From the NCBI GenBank assembly GCA_031423755.1, contig JANPGC010000149.1:1-60364 (forward strand): DNA of 60,364 bases, written 5' to 3'. Made by a program: the position numbers and the translations under genes. The notes below the pieces were generated by a model. It saw only the letters and a list, made by a program, of their open reading frames with translations, was not told the origin of the DNA and searched no databases. This DNA comes from JANMEX01 sp031423755 (GTDB taxonomy: Bacteria; Pseudomonadota; Alphaproteobacteria; Rhizobiales; Rhizobiaceae). Shown piece by piece: positions 51,244-60,248 of the stretch (within the stretch, counting starts at the first letter, position 1; each line of letters starts with the position of its first letter).

Positions 51244-52044
51244 TTACAGGTCAAACGTCGCAATCACCGGCACATGATCTGAGGGCCTGTCCCAGCCGCG
51301 CGCAGCCTTCATGATTTCGATGTTCATGAGCTTTGGCGACAGGTCGGCGGAAGACCAGACATGGTCGAGACGGCGCCCCCGGTTGGAGGCCTGCCAATCG
51401 GCGGCGCGATAGCTCCACCAAGTGTAAAGCTTTTCCGGCTCCGGCGTATATTCGCGCATCAAGTCCACCCAGCCCGAATCCTTGCGCATCGATTCAAAGC
51501 CTGAGGTCTCGATGGGTGTGTGACTGACGACTTTCAAGAGTTCCTTGTGACCCCAGACATCATGCTCGAGCGGCGCGATGTTGAGATCGCCAACCAGAAT
51601 CGACGGCGCTTTGGGGTGCTCAGGCCGTATGCGGCGCATCTCTTCGACGAAATCGAGCTTGTGCCGGAATTTCGGGTTGATAACCGGGTCTGGCTCATCA
51701 CCGCCTGCTGGCACATAAAAATTATGGATGTGCACCGGCTTGCCGGAGATATCGGCCAGCACCGAGACATGGCGCGAATCTTCAATGCTGCAGAATTTTT
51801 CCTGCGCAGTCATTTCCAGCGGATGCCGCGAGAGGATCGCAACGCCGTGATAGGCCTTTTGACCGCAGACCGCCTGATACTTGTAACCCGCAGCCGCAAA
51901 CTCTTCTGCCGGAAACTCAGCATTCTGGCATTTGATTTCCTGAAGGCAGACAACATCGGGACTACGCTCAGTCATCAGTCTTTCGACAATCGGACGACGC
52001 AGGCGGACGGAATTGATATTCCAGGTGGCAATGGAAAATGACAT
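51244..52044 (-). CDS. xthA: Exodeoxyribonuclease III (AP endonuclease)
   Basis: 266 residues. EEP-fold nuclease for base-excision repair: IATWNINSVRLR, CLQEIKCQNAEFP, GYKYQAVCGQKAYHGVAILSR, VGDLNIAPLEHDVW, YTWWSYRA and the final RPSDHVPVIATFDL with the catalytic His. Two adjacent ATGs (52047, 52044) are possible starts. It ends 4 bp from the convergent cyclic-nucleotide-binding gene. Confidence 0.96.
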   Translation of the reverse strand: MSFSIATWNINSVRLRRPIVERLMTERSPDVVCLQEIKCQNAEFPAEEFAAAGYKYQAVCGQKAYHGVAILSRHPLEMTAQEKFCSIEDSRHVSVLADISGKPVHIHNFYVPAGGDEPDPVINPKFRHKLDFVEEMRRIRPEHPKAPSILVGDLNIAPLEHDVWGHKELLKVVSHTPIETSGFESMRKDSGWVDLMREYTPEPEKLYTWWSYRAADWQASNRGRRLDHVWSSADLSPKLMNIEIMKAARGWDRPSDHVPVIATFDL

Positions 52045-52107
52045 CATTGGACCATGCCAGCGCCGCTCGCCATGTTCAAGCGCAAGCGGGTATCGGTGTC
52101 CTCGAAC

Positions 52108-52779
52108 CTACTTGCCGTTCTTCTTTTCCTGCGCGCGGGCGACGCGAACGTAGTCGATGTCGAACATTTTCGGCTCGAACTTCACACCCTCTTTGGTGTT
52201 GAAAATCATCACCGTCGTGTCGAGCCCCTGCGCGTCGGTGATGGTCCATTGGCGCAGCTCATAGCTCTTCGGATCAAACATCATGGTGATCTTGGCGTTG
52301 CCGAAGATTTTCTTGTCGGTCATCACAAGGGTCGTCAGATCAGACTCTTCCTTAACCGACTTCAGTTTGTCGCCGGAAAAGTCGATCTTGTCCGACAGCA
52401 GGAGCTTCAGCGGCGTCTTGTCGAGCGGGTAAATATCCCAGGTGTCGAGCTTCTTGTTGTTGACGACAACCGACTTTCCGTCAGCAACGACGCGGATTGG
52501 CGAGGGCTTTTCATAATTGAAGCGGATTTTGCCCGGGCGCGAGATGTAGAAGGTGCCGCCGGTCTGCTCGCCGCGCGGTCCAAACTGCACGAATTCACCG
52601 GTAAGTGTCTTTACCCCGGAAAAATGAGTGGCGATCGCGTCAACGGAAGCAGAGCCAGCCGCAGCCTCTGCAGATCCCATCAAAGCCATCACCGCGAGCG
52701 CCATACCACCGGTGCCAGCAAGAAAGCCGCGCCGCGAAACGGCCGTGCCGCCATTCTTTGAGTTCATCAGTCCGTTCAT
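52108..52779 (-). CDS. lolA: Outer-membrane lipoprotein carrier LolA with twin-arginine signal
   Basis: 223 residues. The N-terminus contains SRRGFLAGTGGMALAVMALMGSAEA, a twin-arginine export signal (S-R-R-x-F-L) with a moderately hydrophobic core and an AEA cleavage site. The mature part is the LolA/LolB beta-barrel fold: VKTLTGEFVQFGPRGEQTGGTFYISRPGKIRFNYEKP, VVNNKKLDTWDIYPLDKTPLKLLL and LRQWTITDAQGLDTTVMI. It ferries lipoproteins across the periplasm. It lies 85 bp downstream of ftsK on the same strand. Confidence 0.9.
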   Translation of the reverse strand: MNGLMNSKNGGTAVSRRGFLAGTGGMALAVMALMGSAEAAAGSASVDAIATHFSGVKTLTGEFVQFGPRGEQTGGTFYISRPGKIRFNYEKPSPIRVVADGKSVVVNNKKLDTWDIYPLDKTPLKLLLSDKIDFSGDKLKSVKEESDLTTLVMTDKKIFGNAKITMMFDPKSYELRQWTITDAQGLDTTVMIFNTKEGVKFEPKMFDIDYVRVARAQEKKNGK

Positions 52780-52864
52780 CTGCGCGTCTCCTGCAGGGGT
52801 TGCCCTGTCTGGTTCCTAGCCTGCCAGTCTGTTGTCACTATGGCGGCAAGCAGGCGGATTGATG

Positions 52865-55498
52865 TCACATCATGTCGTCTTCGGTCGGCACAAGGATGTC
52901 CCGCTTGCCGGTCTGGTTGGACGGGCCGACAATGCCTTCCTGCTCCATGCGCTCGATCAGCGAGGCTGCACGGTTGTAGCCGATGCCCATCCGGCGCTGT
53001 ATATAGGAAGTCGATGCCTTCTTGTCACGCAGCACGATGGAAACGGCCTGATCATAGGGATCGTCCGAGTCCGACAGGTTGGACGTTCCTGCAGGCCCCT
53101 CGCCATCCTCATCATCCTCGTCTTCATCCTGCGTGATCGATTCAAGGTATTCCGGCGCGCCCTGCACCTTCAGATGCGCGACAATCTTCTCGACCTCATC
53201 GTCTGACACAAACGGCCCGTGGACACGCTGAATGCGCCCGCCGCCCGCCATGTAGAGCATGTCGCCCTGACCAAGCAGTTGTTCGGCACCCATTTCGCCC
53301 AAGATTGTCCGCGAATCGATCTTGGACGTGACCTGAAACGATATGCGCGTCGGGAAGTTCGCCTTGATCGTGCCGGTGATGACATCGACGGACGGGCGCT
53401 GCGTTGCCATGATGACATGAATGCCCGCGGCGCGCGCCATCTGGGCAAGCCGCTGCACCGCGCCTTCAATGTCCTTGCCCGCCACCATCATCAGGTCGGC
53501 CATTTCGTCGATGATCACGACGATGTAGGGCATCGGCTTCATGTCGATGGTCTCAGTCTCGTAGACGGCCTCGCCGCTGTGCCGGTCAAACCCGGTCTGG
53601 ACGGTTCGGGTTACCTTTTCGCCGGTCTGCTCGGACTGGATGACACGCTGATTGAAGCCGTCAATGTTGCGCACGCCGACTTTTGACATCTTGCGATAGC
53701 GGTCTTCCATCTCCTTGACGGTCCATTTGAGCGCCACAACCGCCTTCTTCGGATCGGTCACGACAGGCGTCAGCAAATGCGGAATGCCGTCATAGACGGA
53801 AAGTTCCAGCATTTTCGGATCGATCATGATCAGACGGCATTCCTGCGGCGTCAGCCGGTAGACCAGCGACATGATCATCGTGTTGATCGCAACTGACTTG
53901 CCGGAACCGGTGGTTCCTGCCACCAAAACGTGCGGCATCTTGGCAAGGTCGGCAATCACCGCCTCGCCATTGATCGTCTTGCCAAGCGCCAATGCCAACT
54001 TGGCCTTGGAGTTTTCAAAATCCTGGCTCGCCATCAACTCGCGCAAGTACACCGTCTCGCGGCGCTGGTTCGGCAACTCGATGCCGATGGCGTTGCGGCC
54101 CGGAACCACCGCGACACGCGCGGCAATCGCGCTCATCGAGCGGGCTATGTCATCGGCAAGACCGATGACGCGCGAGGATTTGATGCCGGGGGCAGGCTCC
54201 AGTTCGTACAGGGTGACGACCGGGCCGGGGCGCACCTGGATGATCTCGCCGCGCACACCAAAATCATCGAGCACGCCTTCAAGCAACCGCGCATTCTGTT
54301 CGAGAGCATCCTTGGACAGTGACGCGTCCTTGACGATGCTTTTTGGCTCGCCAAGCAGGTGCAGCGGCGGCTTTTCATAGCCATCCTCGGTCAAAAGCGA
54401 GCGCTGGGCCTCCTTGACGACACGTGCGCCGGGCTTCGGGCGGGCAATCTGCGTTTCCACACGCAGCGCCGGCGGCTCCATCGAACGGCCTTGGCTGACC
54501 ATGCGCGGCGCGACGGCTTCAACCTCGTCATCGTAATCATCGTCCACCTGTCCAGAGACGTGCTTCGATCCCTGCCGGGCATAAGAAAACTCTGGTTCCT
54601 GCTTCATGCGTGGCATTGTCGGCATGTCGTCCAGACCAGCGTCATCATAGTCGTCGGCTGCCGCAGCTGTTCTTTGACGCGATGCGGACGCACGGCCAGT
54701 AGCCAACCGTTGTACCGGTTCAAACATGTCATCCTCACTGCGGCGGGTGCGCGCAGTCAGAGTGGAAAACGCACGGCCGATCGATCCGCGCATCGTCAGC
54801 CAATAATGCGTCAGGGCACCAAGCGCCAGAAAACCGCCCTCGTCATCGTCCTCATAAAGATCGTCATCCTCATCGCGCACCAGATTTCGCTTGGCGCCGG
54901 TGTCAACGGGTTCGGCGGCGTTGCCGATCACCCCCGATGCATAGGCAAGTAGCCAGAGGGCGGGCGCCGAAAACAACAATCCGCTCGCGACAGCGTATAT
55001 GCCTGTCGGATAGCCCGTGGCGGACAGGCGGCCCGGCAGTTGCAAGACCAGATCGCCGAGCACGCCGCCGATGCCAACAGGAAGCGGCCAGCTGGCAGGC
55101 GCATTGAAGCAGGCGAACACGGAAGCGGCAAACAGCGCCCCGCCAATCCACGCCAATATCCGGCGCGAACGGTTCTTTACGGGGCGGCCGCGCGCCAGAA
55201 AGAACCCGGCCAAAAGCACCGGAACCAGGACCAGAACGCTGGCAAGGCCGAAGAACTGCATGGCAAGATCGGCGAAAATCGCCCCGGGTGCGCCAAGAGC
55301 ATTGACCGTCACATTGCCAGTGGCATGACTGAAACTGGGATCGGCGACGCTCCATGTGCCGAGCGCGGCAACTGCGGCCATTGTGAGCGCCATCAGCGCG
55401 ACCCCGCAAAGCGCCTCAATCTGCCGCCAGAAAAAGCCGTTGAGCCCCTGCCTCGAATTGCTGCGCGCCGAATACACTGCCGAACCCTGTGGACGCAT
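52865..55498 (-). CDS. ftsK: DNA translocase FtsK
   Basis: 877 residues. Four N-terminal membrane helices (to about residue 190), a long acidic/proline linker, then the motor: Walker A VAGTTGSGKSVAINTMI (about residues 525-540), Walker B YIVVIIDEMADLMM, and IHVIMATQRPSVDVITG. The C-terminal gamma winged helix (DDPYDQAVSIVLRDKKASTSYIQRRMGIGYNRAASLIERM) reads KOPS. The stretch ITQDEDEDDEDGEG is a strongly acidic linker before gamma. ATG 55498. It coordinates chromosome dimer resolution with division. Confidence 0.97.
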   Translation of the reverse strand: MRPQGSAVYSARSNSRQGLNGFFWRQIEALCGVALMALTMAAVAALGTWSVADPSFSHATGNVTVNALGAPGAIFADLAMQFFGLASVLVLVPVLLAGFFLARGRPVKNRSRRILAWIGGALFAASVFACFNAPASWPLPVGIGGVLGDLVLQLPGRLSATGYPTGIYAVASGLLFSAPALWLLAYASGVIGNAAEPVDTGAKRNLVRDEDDDLYEDDDEGGFLALGALTHYWLTMRGSIGRAFSTLTARTRRSEDDMFEPVQRLATGRASASRQRTAAAADDYDDAGLDDMPTMPRMKQEPEFSYARQGSKHVSGQVDDDYDDEVEAVAPRMVSQGRSMEPPALRVETQIARPKPGARVVKEAQRSLLTEDGYEKPPLHLLGEPKSIVKDASLSKDALEQNARLLEGVLDDFGVRGEIIQVRPGPVVTLYELEPAPGIKSSRVIGLADDIARSMSAIAARVAVVPGRNAIGIELPNQRRETVYLRELMASQDFENSKAKLALALGKTINGEAVIADLAKMPHVLVAGTTGSGKSVAINTMIMSLVYRLTPQECRLIMIDPKMLELSVYDGIPHLLTPVVTDPKKAVVALKWTVKEMEDRYRKMSKVGVRNIDGFNQRVIQSEQTGEKVTRTVQTGFDRHSGEAVYETETIDMKPMPYIVVIIDEMADLMMVAGKDIEGAVQRLAQMARAAGIHVIMATQRPSVDVITGTIKANFPTRISFQVTSKIDSRTILGEMGAEQLLGQGDMLYMAGGGRIQRVHGPFVSDDEVEKIVAHLKVQGAPEYLESITQDEDEDDEDGEGPAGTSNLSDSDDPYDQAVSIVLRDKKASTSYIQRRMGIGYNRAASLIERMEQEGIVGPSNQTGKRDILVPTEDDMM

Positions 55499-55583
55499 GT
55501 CCGAAACCCCGTATTGCCTGCACTTGCCGCCGCTTGAACGGCAGATTCCATGCAGACCCTACAGGCACAAGGGTAAAGAGCCT

Positions 55584-55591
55584 GTTAACCA
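55584..55591. promoter_or_regulatory. CtrA half-site-like sequence upstream of ftsK
   Basis: TTAACCAT, 86 bp before the ftsK start, matches the commonly reported CtrA-type half-site in alphaproteobacteria. Eight bases are weak evidence. The rest of the 306-bp gap 55499-55804 contains only this and the terminator of amtB. Confidence 0.3.
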
Positions 55592-55670
55592 TCCCTGTTT
55601 GTGAAATTTAAATCTGGGGAAGCCCGCCGCTCGACGTCAACGTGCGCAATGCCGCGCCAGACCAGAGGAC

Positions 55671-55696
55671 AAAAAAAGACCCGGTTGCCCGGGTCT
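55671..55696 (-). terminator. Rho-independent terminator of the glnK-amtB operon
   Basis: Stem AGACCCGG / CCGGGTCT (8 bp, 55677-55684 and 55689-55696) with a TTGC loop. On the minus strand it is followed by a run of seven Ts (55677-55671). It lies about 110 bp after the amtB stop. Confidence 0.85.
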
Positions 55697-55804
55697 TCGA
55701 GTTGGCGATCTTCACATTCGTGTCAACCGCGACGGGAGGTTAGACTTGAGAGTATGCCAAGCCGTTTGGGAGGACGGAGCCGGTTTGATCCGGCCCGCAT
55801 CCAA

Positions 55805-57214
55805 TCAGTTGTAGGCGCGTTCGCCGTGTGAGGAGATATCGAGACCCTCACGCTCCTGTGCTTCGGTAAGGCGCAGACCAAGGATTGCCTTGACGATGTA
55901 AAGCGCGACAATCGACACGACCGCAGACCAGACGACTGCAATGATCACCGCAGTTGCCTGAATGGTGAACTGGCTGCCGATCGAATAGTCCGCGCCGCCG
56001 ACACCGAAGCCGCTGAGCGCAGGCGAGGCGACGATGGCTGTGCCAAGCGCGCCGACAATGCCGCCGACGCCATGCACGCCGAACACATCGAGCGAGTCGT
56101 CATACTTGAGCATCGGCTTCAGTGAAATGACTGCCCACAAGCAGACCACCCCTGCAACAGCGCCAAGCACAATCGCGCCCATGGTTCCGGCAAGACCGGC
56201 GGCAGGCGTGATCGCAACAAGACCGGCAACCGCGCCGGAGGCAGCGCCAAGAGCCGAAGCATGGCCGCGAAGGACACGCTCGGCTGCCGACCATGCAAGA
56301 GCCGCAGCAGCAGTGGCAGTGATCGTGTTGAGAAGCGCCTGTGCGGTGAGACCATTGGCCTCAAGGTTGGAACCGGCGTTGAAGCCGAACCAGCCAACCC
56401 ACAGAAGGCAGGCACCGATGATTGTGAAAGTAAGGTTGTGCGGCGCCATGTTTTCCTTGCCGAAGCCGACACGTGGTCCCACGAAGATCGCTGCAACGAG
56501 ACCGGCAATACCGGCATTGATGTGAACAACCGTGCCGCCGGCAAAGTCGAGTGCGCCAAGGCCGAACAGATAACCAGCCGGTGCATCAACAGCGGACGGG
56601 CCGCCCCACCACCAGACCATGTGCGCGATTGGCAGGTAGGAAAAGGTGAACCAGATGGCGAGGAACAGCATTACGGACGCAAAGCGCATGCGCTCGGCAA
56701 CCGCGCCGATGATGAGCGCCGGGGTGATGGCAGCGAATGTCAGCTGGAACACGACAAACGTGAGTTCGGGAATGTAGACGCCTTTGCTGAAGGTTTCGAC
56801 AAGCGAATCGGGGCCGACACCTGCAAGAAACAACTTGGAGAAGTTGCCGATAAAGGGCGTCAATGCTGTTGCATCTGCCGCCGTGCCGGCACCGGCAAAG
56901 GCCAGCGTGTAGCCGTAGATCACCCAGAGCAAGGCGATCATGGAGAAGCCCGCCAAAACCTGCATCAGGATCGACAGCATGTTCTTGGCGCGGACGAGGC
57001 CGCCGTAGAACAGGGCAAGGCCAGGAATGGTCATCAGGATGACGAGAATGGTGGAAATGAGCATCCACGCGGTATCGCCCTTGTTGGCGGCAGGCGCAGC
57101 GGCTTCTGCCACTGGCGCAGCGGCGGCAGCAGCATCCTGCGCCAGCGCTGGAAGCGCTGACAAAAGGCTCAAGAGCCCTGCGCCAACGCCTGTTTGAAAC
57201 AATCTGTTCTTCAT
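55805..57214 (-). CDS. amtB: Ammonium transporter AmtB
   Basis: 469 residues. A signal peptide (LLSLLSALPALAQ) is followed by the Amt core of 11 helices: GDTAWMLISTILVILMTIPGLALFYGGLVRAKNML, DFAGGTVVHINAG, FGFNAGS and FGVHGVGGIVGALGTAI. The start is ATG 57214 with AAGGATTAATCC, and the long open frame to 57430 overlaps glnK and is not used. In the family, uncharged or deprotonated ammonium passes when GlnK is not bound. It lies 28 bp after glnK. Confidence 0.96.
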   Translation of the reverse strand: MKNRLFQTGVGAGLLSLLSALPALAQDAAAAAAPVAEAAAPAANKGDTAWMLISTILVILMTIPGLALFYGGLVRAKNMLSILMQVLAGFSMIALLWVIYGYTLAFAGAGTAADATALTPFIGNFSKLFLAGVGPDSLVETFSKGVYIPELTFVVFQLTFAAITPALIIGAVAERMRFASVMLFLAIWFTFSYLPIAHMVWWWGGPSAVDAPAGYLFGLGALDFAGGTVVHINAGIAGLVAAIFVGPRVGFGKENMAPHNLTFTIIGACLLWVGWFGFNAGSNLEANGLTAQALLNTITATAAAALAWSAAERVLRGHASALGAASGAVAGLVAITPAAGLAGTMGAIVLGAVAGVVCLWAVISLKPMLKYDDSLDVFGVHGVGGIVGALGTAIVASPALSGFGVGGADYSIGSQFTIQATAVIIAVVWSAVVSIVALYIVKAILGLRLTEAQEREGLDISSHGERAYN

Positions 57215-57242
57215 TGGATTAATCCTTGTTGCGGGACCGCGC

Positions 57243-57581
57243 TCAGAGCGCTTCATTGTCTTTTTCGCCGGTGCGGATGCGCACGGCGTGTTCGAGCGGG
57301 TAAACGAAGATTTTTCCGTCGCCGATCTGTCCGGTCTTGGCCGCTCCGGTGATGGCGTCAATTGCCTTGTCGACCAGGTCATTGGACACAGCGAGTTCAA
57401 TTTTGAGCTTGGGAAGGAACGACACGGCATATTCAGCGCCGCGATAGATTTCCGTATGACCCTTCTGGCGTCCGTAACCTTTTACCTCGGTCACGGTGAG
57501 GCCCTGGATGCCAATGGCTGTGAGCGCTTCACGCACTTCGTCCAGCTTAAATGGCTTGATGACTGCCATCACGATTTTCAT
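57243..57581 (-). CDS. glnK: Nitrogen regulatory PII protein GlnK
   Basis: 112 residues, full PII length. MKIVMAVIKPFKLDEVREAL, the T-loop GRQKGHTEIYRGAEY with the uridylylation Tyr51, and GDGKIFVYPLEHAVRIRTGE are all intact. It binds AmtB when nitrogen is ample and blocks transport. The start is ATG 57581; an open frame to 57677 lacks a ribosome site. Confidence 0.97.
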   Translation of the reverse strand: MKIVMAVIKPFKLDEVREALTAIGIQGLTVTEVKGYGRQKGHTEIYRGAEYAVSFLPKLKIELAVSNDLVDKAIDAITGAAKTGQIGDGKIFVYPLEHAVRIRTGEKDNEAL

Positions 57582-57682
57582 AAGGCTATGGCCCCCTGAT
57601 CCTATGAACACACCCGCCGTCGCCACAAACAGCGCTACAGCGGCCGCAGTACCCTCAATGTGCACTGCAGCAAACATTTGAA

Positions 57683-57699
57683 TTCAAGGACCGTGCCAG
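57683..57699 (-). promoter_or_regulatory. Sigma-54-type promoter of glnK-amtB
   Basis: On the minus strand, CTGGCACGGTCCTTGAA (57699 to 57683) carries the -24 GG and -12 element spacing of TGGCACG-N4-TTGCW, with one departure (TTGAA for TTGCA). It is about 100 bp before the glnK start. The gap 57582-57823 also contains an A+T-rich stretch at 57725-57815; no confident NtrC palindrome was identified. Confidence 0.75.
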
Positions 57700-57813
57700 A
57701 TTCAATTTCGGGAGGTAAACATCTGAAACATATATGTTATCAGATTAACCTGCGGACTGAGGTTAACAAAACCTTGCAACGACTTGGCAATAATATAGGC
57801 AAATTTCAAAATT

Positions 57814-57832
57814 TGACTATTTTTTAGTCAAC
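57814..57832 (-). terminator. Palindrome overlapping the tesB stop, weak terminator candidate
   Basis: TTGACTA / TAGTCAA with a five-base A/T loop (about 57814-57832) forms a perfect 7-bp stem that includes the tesB stop codon. On the minus strand it is followed by ATTTTG, a poor T-run. Low confidence as a true terminator. Confidence 0.35.
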
Positions 57833-58696
57833 TGCCCGGCGAACGCGCACCAAACCCTCTTGCGCCACCGACGCGACCAGTTCTCCAGCCCTTGTGTAGA
57901 ACGAACCGCGGGTAAATCCGCGCCCGCCTGAGCCATTGGGGCTGTCCTGCTGGTACAACAGCCAATCGCCAAGCGCATTTGGCCGGTGGAACCACATGGA
58001 GTGATCAAGGCTCGCCGCCTGCAGGTCTTTGTCAAAAACCGTCCGGCCATGCGGAAACAAGGAACCGTCAAGCAGCGTCATATCCGATACATAGGCGAGG
58101 ATGGCCGCCTGCACGGCCCGATCATCCGGTGCTTCGCCAAGCACCCGCACCCAGACATTCTGCTCGGGTGGCAACGGATCACGGGTCAGATAATGTTTGA
58201 GCGACACGGGCTTCATCTCGATGGGCCGTTCGCGCTCGAAATAGCTGCGCACATGCGGCGGTGCCATGTGCGCATATTGCGCGCCAAACTCGCGGTCGCT
58301 GATCAGCCCCTCCGGCCCCGGCACGTCAGGCTTCATCGGCATCTGGTGTTCAAGACCGGCCTCGTCCGCCTGAAACGAGGCCGACAGCGCGAAGATCGCA
58401 TGCCCATGCTGGATGGCCACCACCCGCCGCGTTGTAAACGACCCGCCATCGCGGATGCGGTCAACCTCGTAGATGATCGGGATCGCCGGATCGCCAGGCC
58501 GCATGAAATAGGCGTGCAACGAATGCACGTGCCGGTCCTTGTCCACGGTCCTCTGCGCCGCCACCAATGCCTGGCCGATCACCTGCCCGCCAAACACCCG
58601 CTGCCAGCCGACCTGGGGGCTGCGACCACGAAACAGATTGTGTTCCAGTTGCTCAAGGTCGAGAATGGACAAAAGCGTTGCAAAGGCTTGCGACAT
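57824..58696 (-). CDS. tesB: Acyl-CoA thioesterase II
   Basis: 290 residues, double hot-dog fold. FRGRSPQVGWQRVFGGQVIGQALVAAQRTV, LHAYFMRPGDP, FTTRRVVAIQHG and the C-terminal catalytic part ASLDHSMWFHRP... GGRGFTRGSFYTRAGELVASVAQEGLVR fit TesB, which hydrolyses medium- and long-chain acyl-CoA. The start is ATG 58696 (MSQAFATLLSIL). An ATG three codons upstream is an alternative. It is divergent from the ubiH-like gene. Confidence 0.95.
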   Translation of the reverse strand: MSQAFATLLSILDLEQLEHNLFRGRSPQVGWQRVFGGQVIGQALVAAQRTVDKDRHVHSLHAYFMRPGDPAIPIIYEVDRIRDGGSFTTRRVVAIQHGHAIFALSASFQADEAGLEHQMPMKPDVPGPEGLISDREFGAQYAHMAPPHVRSYFERERPIEMKPVSLKHYLTRDPLPPEQNVWVRVLGEAPDDRAVQAAILAYVSDMTLLDGSLFPHGRTVFDKDLQAASLDHSMWFHRPNALGDWLLYQQDSPNGSGGRGFTRGSFYTRAGELVASVAQEGLVRVRRAVD

Positions 58697-58782
58697 GATT
58701 GGCATCCAATTGACGTTCGCGTCAATTGTTGACCGCCAATGCGGCCCCAAGTCAAGGCAAACCTGTATCAAGGAAACGGCAC

Positions 58783-60006
58783 ATGACGGACGAAAACATT
58801 GATATTCTCATTGCGGGTGCCGCTTATGTCGGCATGTCCTGCGCGGTGGCGATCAAATCTGCGGCACCGCATTTGTCAATCAAAGTTGTCGATGCCGCCC
58901 CTCCCGGTGTCTGGGAAAAGGACAGCCGGTCCTCAGCCATCGCTGCCGCTGCAGTGCGCATGCTGCGCCAACTCGGCGTTTGGGACGAGATTGAGCCGGA
59001 AGCGCAGGTGATGGGCGATATGATCGTCACAGACTCCCGTGCCGATGACCCGGTCCGTCCGGTGTTTCTGACGTTTGAGGGTGATCGCGAGGCGGACGAA
59101 CCGTTCGCCTACATGGTGCCGAACGTGGCCATGAACCGCGCGCTGCGCCGCAAGGCGAAGGCGCTCGGTATTTCCATCACCGACGGGATGGCGGCAACGG
59201 CCATCAACAATGGGCCGGCAGCCATGCGCGTCACGTTGGCCAATGGCGATGAAGTATCAGCCAAACTGCTGGTCGCGGCCGACGGCGTTAAGTCAAAGCT
59301 GCGCGATATGGCAGGCATCAAGGTGGTGCATTTCGATTACGGCCAGTCGGGCATCGTCGTCGAGGTAGCGCACGAACGCCCCCACAACGGCCGCGCCGAA
59401 GAGCATTTCATGCCAGGCGGCCCGTTCGCCATTCTGCCGCTCAAAGGCAACCGCTCGTCGCTGGTCTGGACCGAACGCACAGCGGAAGCCGAGCGGCTGG
59501 TCGCATCCGACCCGCTGGTGTTCGACACAGAGTTGGAGCGCCGCTTTGGACACAAGCTCGGTGAAATAAAAGTCGACTCCAAGCCCAAAGCTTTCCCGCT
59601 CGGCCTGACACTCGCACGCGAATTCATCAAGCCGCGTCTGGCGCTCATCGGCGATGCGGCGCATGGCATCCACCCGATTTCCGGCCAAGGCCTCAACCTC
59701 GGCTTCCGCGACGTTGCGGCACTGGCGGAGACTGTCGTCGATGCGCTCAGGCTCGGTCAGGACATCGGCCAGCTGGACGTTCTGGAGCGTTATCAGGAAT
59801 GGCGCCGTTTCGACACGGTGCGCACCGGGATCACCACAGACGTCTTGAACCGCATGTTCTCCAACGACATCGCACCGCTGCGCTTTTTACGAGACATCGG
59901 GCTGGGGCTCGTCGACCGCATGCCGCGCCTGAAGGAATTCTTCATCCAGCAGGCGTCAGGCATTGTTCCGGGGGCTCCGAAACTGTTGAAGGGCGAGGCG
60001 ATCTAG
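58783..60006 (+). CDS. UbiH/Coq6-family FAD monooxygenase
   Basis: 407 residues. The N-terminal dinucleotide loop is IAGAAYVGMSCAVAI, where Ala replaces the second Gly of GxGxxG. Later motifs are normal: LLVAADGVKSKLRDMAG (DG motif), and RLALIGDAAHGIHPISGQGLNLGFRD (GD motif). These fit aromatic hydroxylases of ubiquinone synthesis. The start is ATG 58783 (MTDENIDI) after AAGGAAACGGCAC. No other ubi genes are adjacent, so the ring position it hydroxylates is not shown. Confidence 0.9.
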   Translation: MTDENIDILIAGAAYVGMSCAVAIKSAAPHLSIKVVDAAPPGVWEKDSRSSAIAAAAVRMLRQLGVWDEIEPEAQVMGDMIVTDSRADDPVRPVFLTFEGDREADEPFAYMVPNVAMNRALRRKAKALGISITDGMAATAINNGPAAMRVTLANGDEVSAKLLVAADGVKSKLRDMAGIKVVHFDYGQSGIVVEVAHERPHNGRAEEHFMPGGPFAILPLKGNRSSLVWTERTAEAERLVASDPLVFDTELERRFGHKLGEIKVDSKPKAFPLGLTLAREFIKPRLALIGDAAHGIHPISGQGLNLGFRDVAALAETVVDALRLGQDIGQLDVLERYQEWRRFDTVRTGITTDVLNRMFSNDIAPLRFLRDIGLGLVDRMPRLKEFFIQQASGIVPGAPKLLKGEAI

Positions 60007-60160
60007 GGTGTGGACCGTCATTATCCTGACCTGACTTACTGCCTCCTCCGGTGGCGCTGCGGCCCAATCCGGCTTTCTTCGCAATACCATTTGCGGAGAG
60101 ACCACGGGCGCACTTTTCCTTTGCCACGCCCCGTTGCCGGTCTGGCCATTTCAAAGATCG

Positions 60161-60248
60161 CTCTTTCCTTTCAGAAAGAGTCTGGGAAACAGGGTGTGTG
60201 GTCCTGTCTTTGGCTTTAGATAGGCATGTGACATCGCCACACACCCTG
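60161..60248. repeat. Inverted repeats in the gap after the ubiH-like gene
   Basis: CTCTTTC / GAAAGAG (60161-60167, 60174-60180) form a 7-bp stem with a 6-nt loop. CAGGGTGTGTGG (60190-60201) and CCACACACCCTG (60237-60248) are a perfect 12-bp inverted repeat with a 35-nt spacer. They lie in the final 358 bp (60007-60364), which has no gene I can support; the open frame on the minus strand there lacks coding character. The 12-bp pair could be a stem of an RNA or an operator; no T-run follows. Confidence 0.5.

Noticed and set aside
57214..57430. N-terminal extension of amtB to 57430
   Set aside because: It would overlap glnK and has no ribosome site; the ATG at 57214 has one and begins a proper signal peptide.
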